Source: Dimargaris cristalligena
Taxonomy: Eukaryota > Kickxellomycota > Dimargaritomycetes > Dimargaritales > Dimargaritaceae
DNA length: 64,000 bases
NCBI GenBank assembly: GCA_027576995.1
Contig: JANBQC010000035.1
Coordinates: 22,593-86,592, forward strand
Direction: 5' to 3'
This document shows positions 13,361 to 25,624 of the stretch, in pieces. The first letter of the stretch is position 1. Each line of letters starts with the position of its first letter. The notes under the pieces were generated by a model that was given only the letters and a program-made list of their open reading frames with translations, searched no databases and was not told the origin of the DNA. The translations under genes and the position numbers were made by a program.

Positions 13361-14488
13361 CCACCCCTCCTTTTCTGTACCCTTCGTTGATTAGTTTCCT
13401 TCTGCACTCTCCTTTTGTCTCGAGGCCCAGAGTCTCGGCTATGTTGAACCATTTAAAATACCACCCCCGCTTTTTCAATGCTGGGTTCGAATAGCTAGGT
13501 TTCTTTGGCTAGCCATCCAGCATTGCTTTGCCCTCGCATTTGTCTATCATTTATTGTCCTTACCGGCTTTCTGCCCAGCTTATTAATATATCCGGGTTTT
13601 CTTTTACATATCTATATATCTCCCTCCCTATATATACTAATTGGTTTCATTGCTAAATTTTTTATTCCCAAAATTCGAAATGGAAGAAGCCTGGGATTGA
13701 GTTAGATGTTGCCTTTGCTTTGGGCTATAATGCCACGATCTATAATATTTATTTGCGTACCTATAGGCCCGTCAACTAAATTCCATTAACCGAGCCTTCT
13801 TCAGCCTGGCCATTGAGGGGTTAATTGGTCAGGTGCCAATTTCCACGGTTGGGTTCAAATGTGTTTCTATTATGGCTGCTTTTTATTTGGGCGGCTATAT
13901 AATGTACTCGCTAGAGGCCAAATTTTTATTAGTTATGGTTAACTAGGGGGTGTCTGAACCAGCTTCTCTGCCCAATTTCCAATATGGTGTGTTTTGCCAA
14001 GCTGCTTGGAAGTGGCCATGTTTATAGCTCTAAGTATCGCATGTTTTTCCATTGAATATCAGTTAACATGCCAAGGTGAAGCCGTTTAATGGGGCTAGAG
14101 CAAGTGCTGATGCTGTGTTTCAGTTCATAGTATAATTAGTGGGGTGGTTTTTAATCGTCCAGCGGTTGGTTGGCAATGTTACCCAAAGGAGTTCAGTCAA
14201 GGAAGGTCCTTTTAGTGTGATGCGTCTTGTCAGATTATTTTCCCTACTTCAGAGACCCACTGCGTCAGCCAATAATAGTGTCTCCTTCTTAATGCTTGGA
14301 CCTCTTCTCTCCTTTCTATTCTCTTTCTATTCACGTTCGTGACAGGCAATTTTTACATGCTGCCCTCTTAGTTCCCCACTTTTCCGCCCATCTCCAGCTC
14401 TTCTCTACTTCGGTCTCGGATGATTCCTGTGTAAGCCCTATTGATACATTGCCAGGCACCCTGCTTTCCATTCACAGATTTCTTCCAA
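13361..14488. other. intergenic, SEC24 3' flank and JTB-like gene promoter
   Basis: AT-rich stretch with short unconvincing open frames. The last 250 bp are pyrimidine-rich and probably form the leader of the next gene. No repeat or RNA gene is seen. Confidence 0.6.
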
Positions 14489-15464
14489 ATGGCTTCACTA
14501 GTCAGTGGCCTTCGCCGGGCCCTCCCCGTGGCCGTCATACTTCTCCTATTCGTTACCTTTACCATCCAAGACCCCTTCTCCGACCATTTATCCTTAACCC
14601 GCCGGGACCAGGTCCTTCCCCCCTCGTTAGCAACGGTAACCACTACCCCTGGCACTGCCCCAGCCGTCAATAATCCGCCCCCCGCGTCGTCACCCCCTTT
14701 AACGCCCCCCGCCTTCCCCCTCCATGTGGATGGAGAGGCGAGCGATCCCTTGGGGTCACTGTACCAATGCGAAACCATCGGGACCTGCCAACCCTGCAGC
14801 GACGACGAAATGAACAGCCCCGGGGCGTTTCCCTACTGCGCTAATACGGGCCGCAAACAGGCCGTCAAATGCCTGTGGAAGGAAAAAGTCCCCCCTGAGA
14901 AGCAGGACGTCACGAGCTTGCCCCGTTTTCAGCCCTGCGACCAAGTCAAATCCGTCTCGCGTTGGGCCTTTTTCCGATTTCAGGTAGGTTATGCTTTGGT
15001 TAGGCCGTAGCTATTTAACAGGCGGGTTAGTTATCTATAGCAATGCTGGCCATACCCTAAAGTAATCGAAAGGGTGAAGAGGGGAGGGGGCGTGGGGACC
15101 CGTGCTACTTACCGGTCTTGGCGCTGGCCTAGTGGCTAGTATTCGGCTTTATTATCCATAGCCGCCCGACACCGTCTTATATAAAGACTATATATTGGAT
15201 CGGGTATATCCATGGCTAAATCCCGGTTGATTCCGGGAAAAGGGTGTCACTACTTGGATTCATTGAACCGTCACTCACCCAGCTTATAAAACCCCCCTAA
15301 TCTTTGCATGATTGGGTATCTATCCACCTTTACATTCTCCTCCCTAGTTTCTCAACGTATTTGTCGCCGTTCTGTCGTGCATGACTCTTATTTGGCGGCG
15401 GCGCGTCCTTAAGCTTAAGAAGTACCGCCGCCTTGGCCTACGTCCCCGACGTGGATCCGTGTAA
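14489..15464 (+). CDS. JTB-family (jumping translocation breakpoint) single-pass membrane protein
   Basis: Two exons: 14489-14983 and 15348-15464. The phase-0 intron has GTAGGT and CTAG ends, and the joined product is 203 aa. An N-terminal hydrophobic signal or anchor (LPVAVILLLFVTFTI) is followed by a proline/serine-rich linker. A cysteine-rich ectodomain comes next (CETIGTCQPCSDDEM, PYCANTGRKQAVKC, RFQPCDQ), then SRWAFFRFQ leading across the intron into a transmembrane helix (FLNVFVAVLSCMTLIW) and a short, very basic tail. The cysteine spacing and the charged-aromatic lead into the helix match metazoan JTB. The role is unclear in any organism, with links to membranes and cytokinesis in animals. 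An ATG 48 nt upstream is in frame, but the second has better context and places the hydrophobic segment at the N-terminus. Confidence 0.75.
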
Positions 15465-16301
15465 TGCGGGACCCCCCGTTAGCCACGCTAAACGATGCCT
15501 CATTTATTTTTATTAGAAAAATAGATATATATTTCAATCTAGGCCGATTCCTCCTGGACTGAATTCAGAAGAGCACCTTTCCCTACTTTAGCCATTCACC
15601 CATAATAAGTGGCCTTCACAAGGGACACGGGCCCAACCAGCCAACATTCGCCCAAGTCTCTGTATTTTTGCACCTTTTGCTATTCACCTTGGGCGATTAG
15701 GTATTTTTTACCTTTGCCTATGGCTTATTTCTGTTGTTATTAAATCTGTTTCTCCGATTATCCTATTATGTAAAATAAATTTTCCTACAAAAAATCTAAG
15801 GTCCCCCCAAAGGTCTGTTTGATACAATGGTAGATGTTCAGACGGGCGGTGTTATATTATTTATAGGGGACTAGGTAGAGGTCTATTTCCCTTTTATGTC
15901 CTGAGTCCGCCTTTAATGGACCCCGTCGTTATAAACTGATCAGTTCTGGATTTTAATAATTCATACCTCTAATTCAGATTGGATCACGAATCTGGGGTAT
16001 ATTTGTGACCATAGTCACACTATAGCCGTTTTCAGAGAGGCTTAAATGCAAAAAACGACCTTTCTCTTTTTCATGGATAAACATGCATCTGGCGCTTACG
16101 TAGTTGGGCTAAAATAAATTGGCACCAAACCCTTCAAATAGTAACAATAAGTCATTCATTGAGTTGCAATACCATAATGTTAAACTGCAAAGACGTAAAC
16201 GTTTCAAAAACGAAAGTGCAAACCAAATTTAGCTATAATTAAAGAAATAAGTCTCATCTCATTCAATCAGCACAAAAGTAGTCTCATATAACAATCATAT
16301 A
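15465..16301. other. convergent intergenic region
   Basis: AT-rich 3' flanks of two convergent genes. I see no open frame or repeat of note. Confidence 0.65.
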
Positions 16302-19300
16302 TCACCACCCCGCGTTCTCGGAAGGGGTGGGTTTTTTGTTCCACGATGCTAATATAGAGTTGGAGTCGACGGGGTGTTCATCATCCGACGGCAAACTTTC
16401 ATTATGCGAATCCGCCTTGTCCGCCGAAGCATTAGTAGTGTTAGCGGCAGGTGGCGGCGGGTAGGTATCCCCCCGTTCCCCAGTAGTAGTGTCCCACCAG
16501 CCGGTGCCCGTAAATTTACCGGTACCGTCATTACCCGTGGCTTCATCCGAATGACCGTATTCGATGTTAACCACATTGGATAGGTCAAAATCTTCCCGGC
16601 AGTCTTGCACCGAATCAAACAGCACGTTATCGCCCGATTTGTCGGTCGCGTAGGACCGGTCCCAGGTCCAATAGAGTTTGGTTCCGTCCGGGTAGCGCTT
16701 TTTACCGGATGCACTCGTTCTCAAACGAGGGACTTGTTCCGGCGAATGATAGGGAGGAGGGGGTAGTGGTGCTGGTGCTGGTGCTGGTGAAGATGGACGA
16801 GTACGTATCGGTGACCTTGGCTGAGGAGGGGATTGTGGAGGTGGGGGCGGCGGCGGTGACGGGAATTGTGGAGGTGGGGGCGGCGGCGGTGACGGGGATT
16901 GTGGAGGTGGGGGTGGTGAAGTCAACAGGTGTTGCCGGGGTCGTTGAGGCAGCAGGTCGGGAATACCGCGCGAGAATTCGGACACATTTAGCTGAACATC
17001 CAGGGATTTGGGTGGGATGTCAAGACCAGTTTGGGACTGTTGAGGGGTCACCAGGTCCGGTTTCCTGGGGTTTCCATTGGGGGTGGACTGGTCACTACTT
17101 GGGGTGAGGGATAGACCAAGGCCATGGTCACTAGAGCGACTACAACCGGCCATTTCAGTGGGTGGCATCGGCGGCGCCGCGACAGCCAGGGGGGTGGGTT
17201 CCAATGGCAGGGTGGTAACTATGGGCACGGGTGGATGGTTAGTGACGCCAGTATCCGCCTGGGACCTCACCACTACCCCTTGGTTTGAACTCGAGCTTAG
17301 GTCAGGGGATACCGACCATCGACTGGCGGTCGTAGTCTCTGGAGCAGCCGCATGCAAAGAGTAGGGCGGACTCTGCAAGGACGTTCCCAGTGACAGGGGC
17401 GACATGGACGATAACTTTTCGCCTTGCAGGGAGGTGCAATGGGCCGATCGTCGGGGATCCCGGCGGGCATCCGAATACGTGGTGACGGCCGGTATCGACC
17501 CATGGGACAGTAGTGCACCATCGCCCCCTCCCAACGGGGCGGGCGCCACCAAGGCCCCCGGATTCAGGGTCAGAGCGGCCTGGAAAAGCCGCAGAATAGT
17601 ATCCATCGGGGGGTCCGGCGAGTAAATGACGGCATTAAAGATTTGGGGGTTGCCCATGATGGTTTGTCCCAATGACCGGATGGTCGGGGGTTGGTCGGGG
17701 TTTTGCAAGGCCATGAGCAGCTCCATATTTCGGATCACCAGGGTCGAGTCCCTTTGCTCCGAGGCGGGGGGCGGTTGGATAGCATTGGTAACCGCTTGGT
17801 CTAAACCAGGCACCCCGAAAGTTGAAGCCGGTTGGTTGGAAAGCGAATGAGGGAACGCTAAACCAGCGATCTGCTGAAGCTGGCGCATGGGGTCGACCGC
17901 TATGGAAGTGGAGCTAGGTGGTGGGGGCACCACCACCCCCCGAAGCTGCTGCGGTTCCCCGTAGACCATTTCGGGGGAGCGGGCGAGCGTTAGGATACCA
18001 TATAGTCGCCCAATAACGCCCGATGCCGGCGGGGCGGGAGGTAAAGTGGGTACGCGAAACCATTTGAGGATCTCGGGCATGGTTTCCCCGAACCGCAAGG
18101 CGAAGCAGTGTAAGGAAAGGAGACCCCGGGGGGGCGACGAGACGACCCCCATAATTTTCTTTTCAGCTAGGTAGAATATGAAGTCGTTATAGGCATCGAC
18201 TGGGAGGGGCTCCGTCCCGGTCGGGTTTGGGGGTGCCTTCTTCGAAGTGGGATTGTGAGTACTTTCGCCATTACCGCTACCGCTACCATCGCTGCTAGAC
18301 GTGCGTCGCCGTGATTTGTTAGGGGCGAAATTGAATCGCACCAACAGGAAAATTAGGCAGTCTTTCTTGATGGCATATTGGAGGTTACTAGCCTCCCAGC
18401 CGAGTTCCGCCTTTTTATCCACAATGACCTTATGGAGGAGGTAGCGGTTCAGGTCCACCAAAGGTAGCCGCTCTCGAAAGGAGTTGTAGATTAACTCGGC
18501 TCTAACGGCCGCTTCGCCGCGCTCGTTGATACCAAAGTGACCGTTCCAGGGGATATAGTTAAGTCGGGGTGAGGGCTTGGGGTTGGCCGACAAGGGGGTT
18601 CGGCTGCTCTTGGGTAAGGCGGAATGAGTGCCACTGGGATAAGGTTGAGGAGGAGTCGACCGATGGGTGGTCCGGGGATTGGGGGCTGAGTGGGGAGGTA
18701 GGTTCACCGGGTGCACCGCGGGAGAAGGGGTGGTACTTAATTGACCCGCCGCCGGTAGATAGGTAGGGGACGAATCTGGACCGGTGGGGGGACTGGTGAA
18801 TTGCCCTAAAAAGAAGTTATCCTCGTCGTCCCGGTGGGTGCGGGGTTTCTTGCCACTGGATGTCGGATAGGGAGTGCTTTTAGCCGACCGCTTGGCAGAC
18901 ATGGGTTCCGATGGAGTTCGCCGCGCCACTGGGGAGGAGGGCAGGGGTGGTGGTGGGGTAGCCGAGGCGGGTTTGGACGAGGGTTGCTGGGTCGAGGGGG
19001 GTGCACGCGACTTGATGAATTGGTCGTAGCTGTTGACCCAGACGGGAACGTGGTTCACGAGAGCGCTGGTTCGGCCCGTGGGGGAAAACGCGGCCGGGAC
19101 GGACCCGGGGTTGATGGGCGGACTGGAGAAGGCACTCTGGGCCCGATCGATTTCCACAATTCCCTTGTGGGTCTTTTTAGCCACGGCCCCCCGCACCGAC
19201 GGGTCAACGATACACCGCCGCAGGGAGTCCTGTTGTTCCCGGGCGCGGACCTGGCGGACGCGCTCATTCGCCAGATCCTCCAAGGGGACCTGGGCCAGGT

Positions 19301-20823
19301 ATTTCATGGAGATGCGCCCGGCGAAAAAACGCTGGCGGAACTCGGAATACTCGGGTCGCTTGAATATCAAGACCAGGTCGTAGCAGCGTTTCCCGTAGGT
19401 CTGGGTCCAACCCAGCTCCCCGGGGTTACGGTCCGACGGCTGGGCATACGTCCGGAAAACGGCCTCCTCCAGATCCCGGGCCAGCTCTTCGAGCCGGGCT
19501 ACGGTAATGCTGGAGTCATCCTCAAGGAGTTGGGAGGCATCGACAATCTTACTTAGGATGGTTTTGCGGGACTGGTCCCGCCGGGCATCGCGGTGGAGCG
19601 GGCTGCTGGCCCCATACGAACCCGCATATCTTCGGTTGAGAGGCGATGCGGGTGTGCGGGGGCTGTGACTCACATTGTAGCTCGGCGTCCGGCGAACCCG
19701 GCCTTTCGGGACTAAGCGGCGGTCGCTGTCGGAGTCGGAATCTTCGCAATAAGCCCCAGCCGATATCGGGTAGCTGGCATTCCAGCGAGGCGTAGGAGAT
19801 TTTGACTGGAAATGGAGGGAATGCGGTACCATATGGTAAAAATAATCGCAATGGTATTAGTAAAGGTCCAGAGAATAGGGAATTGACAGGTAAATACCAT
19901 GCGCATCAGTGGGTAAATAGACAGAATACCTAACTATATACATAGATAATGAACTGTCCGGTTAAAAGGCGTGACTTACAGAATTGCTAGCTGTAAGGGG
20001 TTATAATTGATCGACGGAGGCGGGCAGGTTATAACATCCGATCGGGCCATAACGGAATAGGCATGGGAAAATAATAGTATAGCATAGACGGAGCGTAAAG
20101 GATGGTATTAATAGAAATGTGGATATGTTATACCGCCCCCGCCAAGGTGTGGCCAGTAGGCCATTCAGGGCCCTAAAGAAAACGATGAATAATCAACCCT
20201 TGCCACTTACAATGTCGGGTCCATTTGACGGCACACTGCTGACAGATATAGTTGCGGCATATTTTAGCAAAAGTTCCACTCATGCCGATACAGCTCAAAT
20301 GAAACCAGTCCAAGCAAGCGTCGCACTCAATCATGAGCCGACCGTCGCTGGATCGATTGCAAGTGCAGTACCGCTGGCTACGGGAATGATCGGAGGGGGG
20401 CCCGAGACTTTTGTAGCTCCGCTCCAGCGGGTCGTCCTGCTCGGCCCCGGGTACCGGCTGCATCAGCCTGAGGGTCGAGTTGGTGACCTTGACGGGGGGG
20501 AGGGGCTGTGGGTCTACCAAAACGTATTCGAGGGAGTTTATGGAAGGTAGAATAGGCTCCGGGGGGGCAGCCTTCTGCTTTTTGGGTTTCGGCTTCGGCT
20601 TGTTCATTGCGGGAGCTTTAGTCTTGGGCTTAGCAGTGGGGGTGGTAGTAGTACTCGGCATGGCGGCTTCAGTTTCAGTCTTGAAGGGCAGGGCAGTAGA
20701 GGAAACGGAATCAGCAGCAGCTGTAGGTTGAGGGGTTGGCCGATCGGGGCCCGTACGGCTCGGCAGAGGCTGGGAGGGCTGTTTCACATGAACCGCGAAG
20801 AAGCGGGAAAGGTCGCCAGACAT
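16302..20823 (-). CDS. PHD - TFIIS central domain - SPOC protein (Bye1/PHF3/DIDO type)
   Basis: Likely binds H3K4me3 chromatin and RNA polymerase II during elongation, in the nucleus. The model has three exons, 20211-20823, 19980-19990 (11 nt) and 16302-19805, giving 1375 aa. All boundaries are GT-AG and the phases agree only if the 11-nt exon is included. The PHD finger has C153, C155, C167, C170, H175, C178, C194 and C197, with an aromatic W173. A TFIIS-M-like helical domain spans about 285-409 (YGKRCYDLVLIF, RISMKYLAQVPLEDLANE). A SPOC-like domain spans about 625-790, opening with WNGHFGI. The C-terminal half is low complexity, with a polyproline block from a 33-bp minisatellite, then a less repetitive segment near LYWTWDRSYATDKSGDN. 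Yeast Bye1 has the same domain order but is much shorter (594 aa). Domain identities are firm; the exact splice model is inference. Confidence 0.82.
16831..16920. repeat. 33-bp coding minisatellite (polyproline)
   Basis: About 2.7 units of period 33 at 16831-16863, 16864-16896 and 16897 onward, each starting G/AATTGTGGAGGTGGGGG on the plus strand. They encode repeated PPPPPPPQSPS-like blocks of the Bye1-like protein on the minus strand. Confidence 0.9.
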
Positions 20824-22213
20824 TCGGAAGGAATAGTATATGTACAGGGGAATGGAGAAAGGGGGTGGTGGTGGTGAGTAGAGGGGAATGCAGCAGTCTA
20901 GCTAGTGGCGGTCGCAAGGTGCGCTTGCTGCAATAGAACCCACACAATGACCAAGGTGGCTAACGCCAATGCGAGTAAGTTGGAGTATCCTAAAGGTGTG
21001 AGAATAAGGGGTGAACAATGGGGCAAAGAGTTCCTCAAAAAAACAACTATTTATAAGGGCATGTGTATAAAAAGCAGAGGGAATGAATTCAAAGTTCACC
21101 CTGTGGTCAAAAAAAAAAAGGGGCGCGAAAGATAAGAGCGCTAAACAAATAGGGAGAATTAAATAGACCCCTAACAATAGTGGGCGCCCCACCCACCATG
21201 ATACATTACTATTGCATATGGGTCGGATACACTTGGCTGGCTAAGCGACGTGACTTACTACTGTACCGCACAGCCGGCTTGGGGACTCGTTAATGGCCAA
21301 ATACCCTGTGCAAAAGGGATTATCCGGGGATTCAAGGAAAAGGGTGCGAATACTAGAATGGCACTGCGTGCCCCCCGTAAAAATTAGACGGGTAGCCAGG
21401 AACAGAAGCACATGGACTGGATATAAAAGAGAAAGACCCCGAAGCCAAGACTACAAAGATGTAGGTCGAATAGGGCTAATACAAGAAGGGAAAAAGGGAA
21501 GGAGGGGCGGTTCTTGGTCCAGGTACGGGAGGGAGGGTTTGGTGGCGGATTTATATCCACACTTAGCGTATCAGGCCGGGCTGGTCTGACGAGCATGGAT
21601 GGCATCGTCCCCGTTGCATTAAAAAGTGACTAAACGGCGGTGTCTTCGAAGCGTCAGTGAAATAGCGTAAACGGCTGCCGCATGCACCTTCCTCTCATTG
21701 AATGAGACTGGGTAAACTCCATGCAGTGGCTATGAATCAGGCCATGCAAAAACCCATAGTAAAGAGCTTTTTAAAGAGCCCGCGCCTCTAGCGAGGTCTA
21801 TATGGGGGAGTATTGGCGATATTACATAAAGCTTCTCCACCTCCCCTCCAAAGGCTCCGTGTCGCAGACCCACAAACCCGCGCCCGGCTACTCTGCGACA
21901 ACACCTCCCCTCGACAATTAATGCTGCAGCGTAACCAGTTGGTAGTCCTCTTCAAATTTAACGAACGCGGGGTTAAGCACGAACGTATCCACCCACACTA
22001 GTCTCTTGCCGATGCACTGAATCAGCGCTGGCATCGAAGTGCTTGCACCACTGAACAAGCGACTTGGTTCAACAGCTGCTTTTGGAACCACAGAACACAC
22101 CACATCCCTACCTACTTAGCCGGCTGCTATGCTATATACACCAGCCGGTTGGTGCTTTGCCAATCTACGCGTCCTCCAGGCGCTCCCCATCTTCTATACC
22201 CCGGACTCTCGCT

Positions 22214-22236
22214 AAATTTAATTTAATTTAATTTAA
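22214..22236. repeat. AATTT pentanucleotide microsatellite
   Basis: Four perfect AATTT-type units in non-coding sequence. Confidence 0.85.
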
Positions 22237-24143
22237 GTTCATTTACATTTAAATAGCAGTTAGGGCGGTTCTTTCCCATACGTCAATCCATCTTGGGAGG
22301 CTCTCCTGTACGCGACCTTCGCCATCTCAAGATCTTTCGAATCAAAATCGATTAAGCCACTACTTAGTTTACATTGGCACCATTCGATCCCAATACGAAT
22401 CTCATGGATCGATTAGCGTTTTTGTTTCATTTGTACCTTGACTTTTCTTTTTATTTGTGGGGGGACATGGTGTAAGGTTTTCGGACCCACCACTCTTTGA
22501 TTTATAGCCATGTATAATGAATGGCCCTTGGTCTAGACGGGACCTTCTCTATTAAGGAAAGTAAGTAGGTTACAGTGCGTTGGGAGTTGGTACAAAGGCC
22601 ATGGTCGCCAGTATCCACCAGGTGTGCTGCAATCCTTGAGGCATGTGGAGGTGCGGCATCACTGACCGGAATAATGGCTGGGGTCAATGGGAAAAAAAGG
22701 CACGTTTGGCAGCAGGGGTAATAAGCCATACGGTACCCCCTTTTTTTGATTAGGACATATTATCCGCAACGGTCTTTGAGTAGTTCAAGCCCGTTAAACT
22801 TGAGCAAGGAACGCTGCAAGCGTGGACTTGCGAAAAACCCAATATTCGGGAACTAAATGGAGAAGAGGGTAGTGTGGGCCAGTCAACCATCAGCGTTCCT
22901 CCCCCCCATTATTTCCTGGCATTTTCTACCTATTATCGTCCAACTTGCGGAGTCCAAAATCATGTTGGCCAAATAAAAGGGAAACCCTGCAATTGCAGTG
23001 CAAATATAAATGGTGGGAGTAGCCAAGGCAGGATTTGCCGTGCTGACGTAAAACTGATTAGGCAATACCGACTTCGTAATGGTCGGCTACTATGAGCGAT
23101 AATCGATATTCTCGATTGTTTATAAGCCGATCCCAGGGCCATTGATGTACACTGCCGCCACCCTATAGAAAAAAACGACCACGGTCAATAATACAGCGAT
23201 CAGAATGGTCAATTTTCGTACTAGTCCAAAGGCTCCACCGGCATTCGCGAGGGGTTTGTTTATGCCAGAATCTTATCTGGCGACCCACACAGCAACGTCA
23301 GCGACCAAGTGAAACAGCGGCTTGGCAATGGAGGGAGAGATGGTGGAAGAGGGGTAATAGATTATACGACGGACCTCCAATGTTTCTTTTGTATGTATGG
23401 TCCCCCACCCTGCCTTGCCGATGATGAATTGTATACCGGCGATGCGCGTAATATATTCAAATCATCTCCGTTACCTCTCAAGGTAAATTTGAATTTGGCG
23501 GCTGTTGGTGAGAGCCGCTGGTGAGTCGCGTGGTAAAAAAGTTGGAATCAGTGGGCCATTGCTTGGCCACATTTCCCTTGGCACCGCACCAACCCTTCCC
23601 TCGGACAAAGGGGGAGAGTATGTATTCGGAGTCAACATACCCGAGCAAGACAAGGTCTGGGAGAGGTTCCCCCGATAGCGACGATATCCCATTTTTATTT
23701 AACCAACTAGGAGGCCATTTAAAGGAAGCTTCGGTTAGAAAAGCCCCCCTACCCACCAATACCCGTACATCCCGGAATATGGTCAGCTGGTGCAGCGAAG
23801 TTTCAACCAATGCCTTGGCTTACACTTTTAAAGGATATTATGCCGCTATTCCCAATTCCCCCACTCCTTTTTCCGCCCTATCCCGAGGAGTGCGTGCATC
23901 ATTTACCAAAGGCCCTGCTGCTGCTGGGGACAGAGGAGGGGGGGATCCATCATAACACACACTAACTTTTAATTTATACGGCGCGTCAGCAGTGTCACCT
24001 GACTAAGCATAACCGGCTGGTATAGCAAAATAGGAGGTATTCCACCAGTGTGTTTGCTGGGGTTCACCACTCTCGCCGCCAGGGCGCCGCTTGCCTAAGG
24101 GGCAAAAGGGAGAGAGGTCCGCCTTTTCCGAAAAAGAATAGTA

Positions 24144-24163
24144 AAATAATAATAATAATAATA
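24144..24163. repeat. AAT trinucleotide microsatellite
   Basis: About six AAT units in non-coding sequence. Confidence 0.8.
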
Positions 24164-25624
24164 CTACGACAAATAGCAACCCAAGTGCAGAGAAGTATAG
24201 TCGTAATGTCGGCAGTTCAAGAGGGGGACATCCTCTCTATAAGCCTATAGTATCCATCAATTAGATTATTTTGAAGAGAGCCAAGGTCCACGGAATGTGG
24301 GCGAGTTCCCTTGTCATCCATTTACTCGGCCTCTTCCCCTGGCCCAGCCCACCCAACGTGCCAATCCTTTGGTAAAAGCAATGACGTGTGAGACACTGGC
24401 ACAGCGGCTTGTAGGCCTTCCATTGGCTCTACGGCGCCCCATACTCTTTCTCCGCCATTTCTTCCTTTAACAACAAGATACACACGTACCTCTTTCTTCT
24501 TGTGGTCCACGTTATCTATTCTCCTTCCTAGCAGGCAATGCGCACCACAACCAACTATAGTTTGTACAGTTAGTTGTATGAGTAGGTGGAGTAGGTAGGG
24601 CGAAGTGACCTGGCTAGATGGAACAAGCTGCCCGCCTCGTCTCCCCTTCATACCCATAAAATAAGAGGGAGGGGAAGTATAACCCATAAAAGGGGGAAAG
24701 GATAAATGTAAAAGCAGGGAGGGAACAACAGTCGCATACTGCCAATACAAAGGAAGTAAGTATCTCTCGTTTGTAAATCAAAGGTGAGAGAGAGTGGTTC
24801 ACGCAAGTCAATGTGGGGCGGGTAGGAGAGAGGGGTGGATATAAAAGGCTGTCCCTATCGTCCGCCTAACTGCGCCCTACTAGTCCAATAGAGTTGTGTT
24901 GGCTCATCAAGGCTTCCATTTCTACATCTCTTTGCCTAATTAATCTACCTTATTTCTCCTCTATTATTATGTCTAGTGAATCGACTTCTGTTCTGCTCTT
25001 TTCTCACTTCTATTTTGGTATTTCAGAAATCATTCGTTCCTCTAGTTTGGACCCTCCTCAACTTCTTGTCATCCTTGGAATCTATTGTATCCCCCCTCTT
25101 ATCTAAGGAAAGGAAAGACACCGTGCATCTGCTACTTCCACTCTTTCAACAAGGCCAAGGAGTATCCCTCCGAGACTGTTCCGTACCACCCCATATTACA
25201 CAAGTGCTAGTAACATTCGTCTCTATTATTAGTCCATCACTACTACTTATTACCCTTGATTGACCGATTGGTACGTCATTGGTATGATATATGTGGCCCT
25301 ACTTTGGCGCTAGCTTTTAGAGGATACCTCTCCTACCTAATATTATCGCTCCTCTCCTCAATCAGTCAGCGACTCTATTTATAACCTACTCTATTCCGTG
25401 CCGCGTCTATTCCCGTCAAGACCAAATTTAACTACGGTTACCTCGTTTTAGCTTCAGTGCTATTTTATTTTTGGGTTATCCGATTTTCGTATGTCCCTAC
25501 ATACCCCTGGGGGCACTGCCATTTCCCAACCTTTTATTTACCGTTGCATTCACCTCTGTACCAGTCCTCACCGATACCGACCCGAGACTTAATATACACC
25601 CCCCCCACACACTCTCCCCCCTCC

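Larger units (their letters stand above)
20824..25624. other. sparse 4.8 kb region between divergent genes
   Basis: It contains the promoter of the Bye1-like gene at the left and the leader of the PH-domain gene at the right (C/T-rich from about 25300). Between them I see only short contradictory frames. Simple repeats: AATTTA units at 22214-22236 and AAT units at 24144-24163. A minus-strand open stretch at 23120-23271 encodes a hydrophobic C-terminus and is the only segment that looks coding; see findings. A minus-strand frame near 21910-22100 ending FEEDYQLVTLQH is weaker still. Confidence 0.5.

Noticed and set aside
18834..19556. Plus-strand 240-codon frame opposite the Bye1-like gene
   Set aside because: Shadow of the TFIIS-M exon; glycine/arginine-rich without motifs.
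23478..23955. Opposed open frames of 110 and 144 codons
   Set aside because: They overlap on opposite strands, and neither shows family motifs or splice support.
25457..25624. 56-codon N-terminal extension of the PH-domain protein
   Set aside because: In frame but derived from a pyrimidine-rich leader; the later ATG starts normal coding composition.
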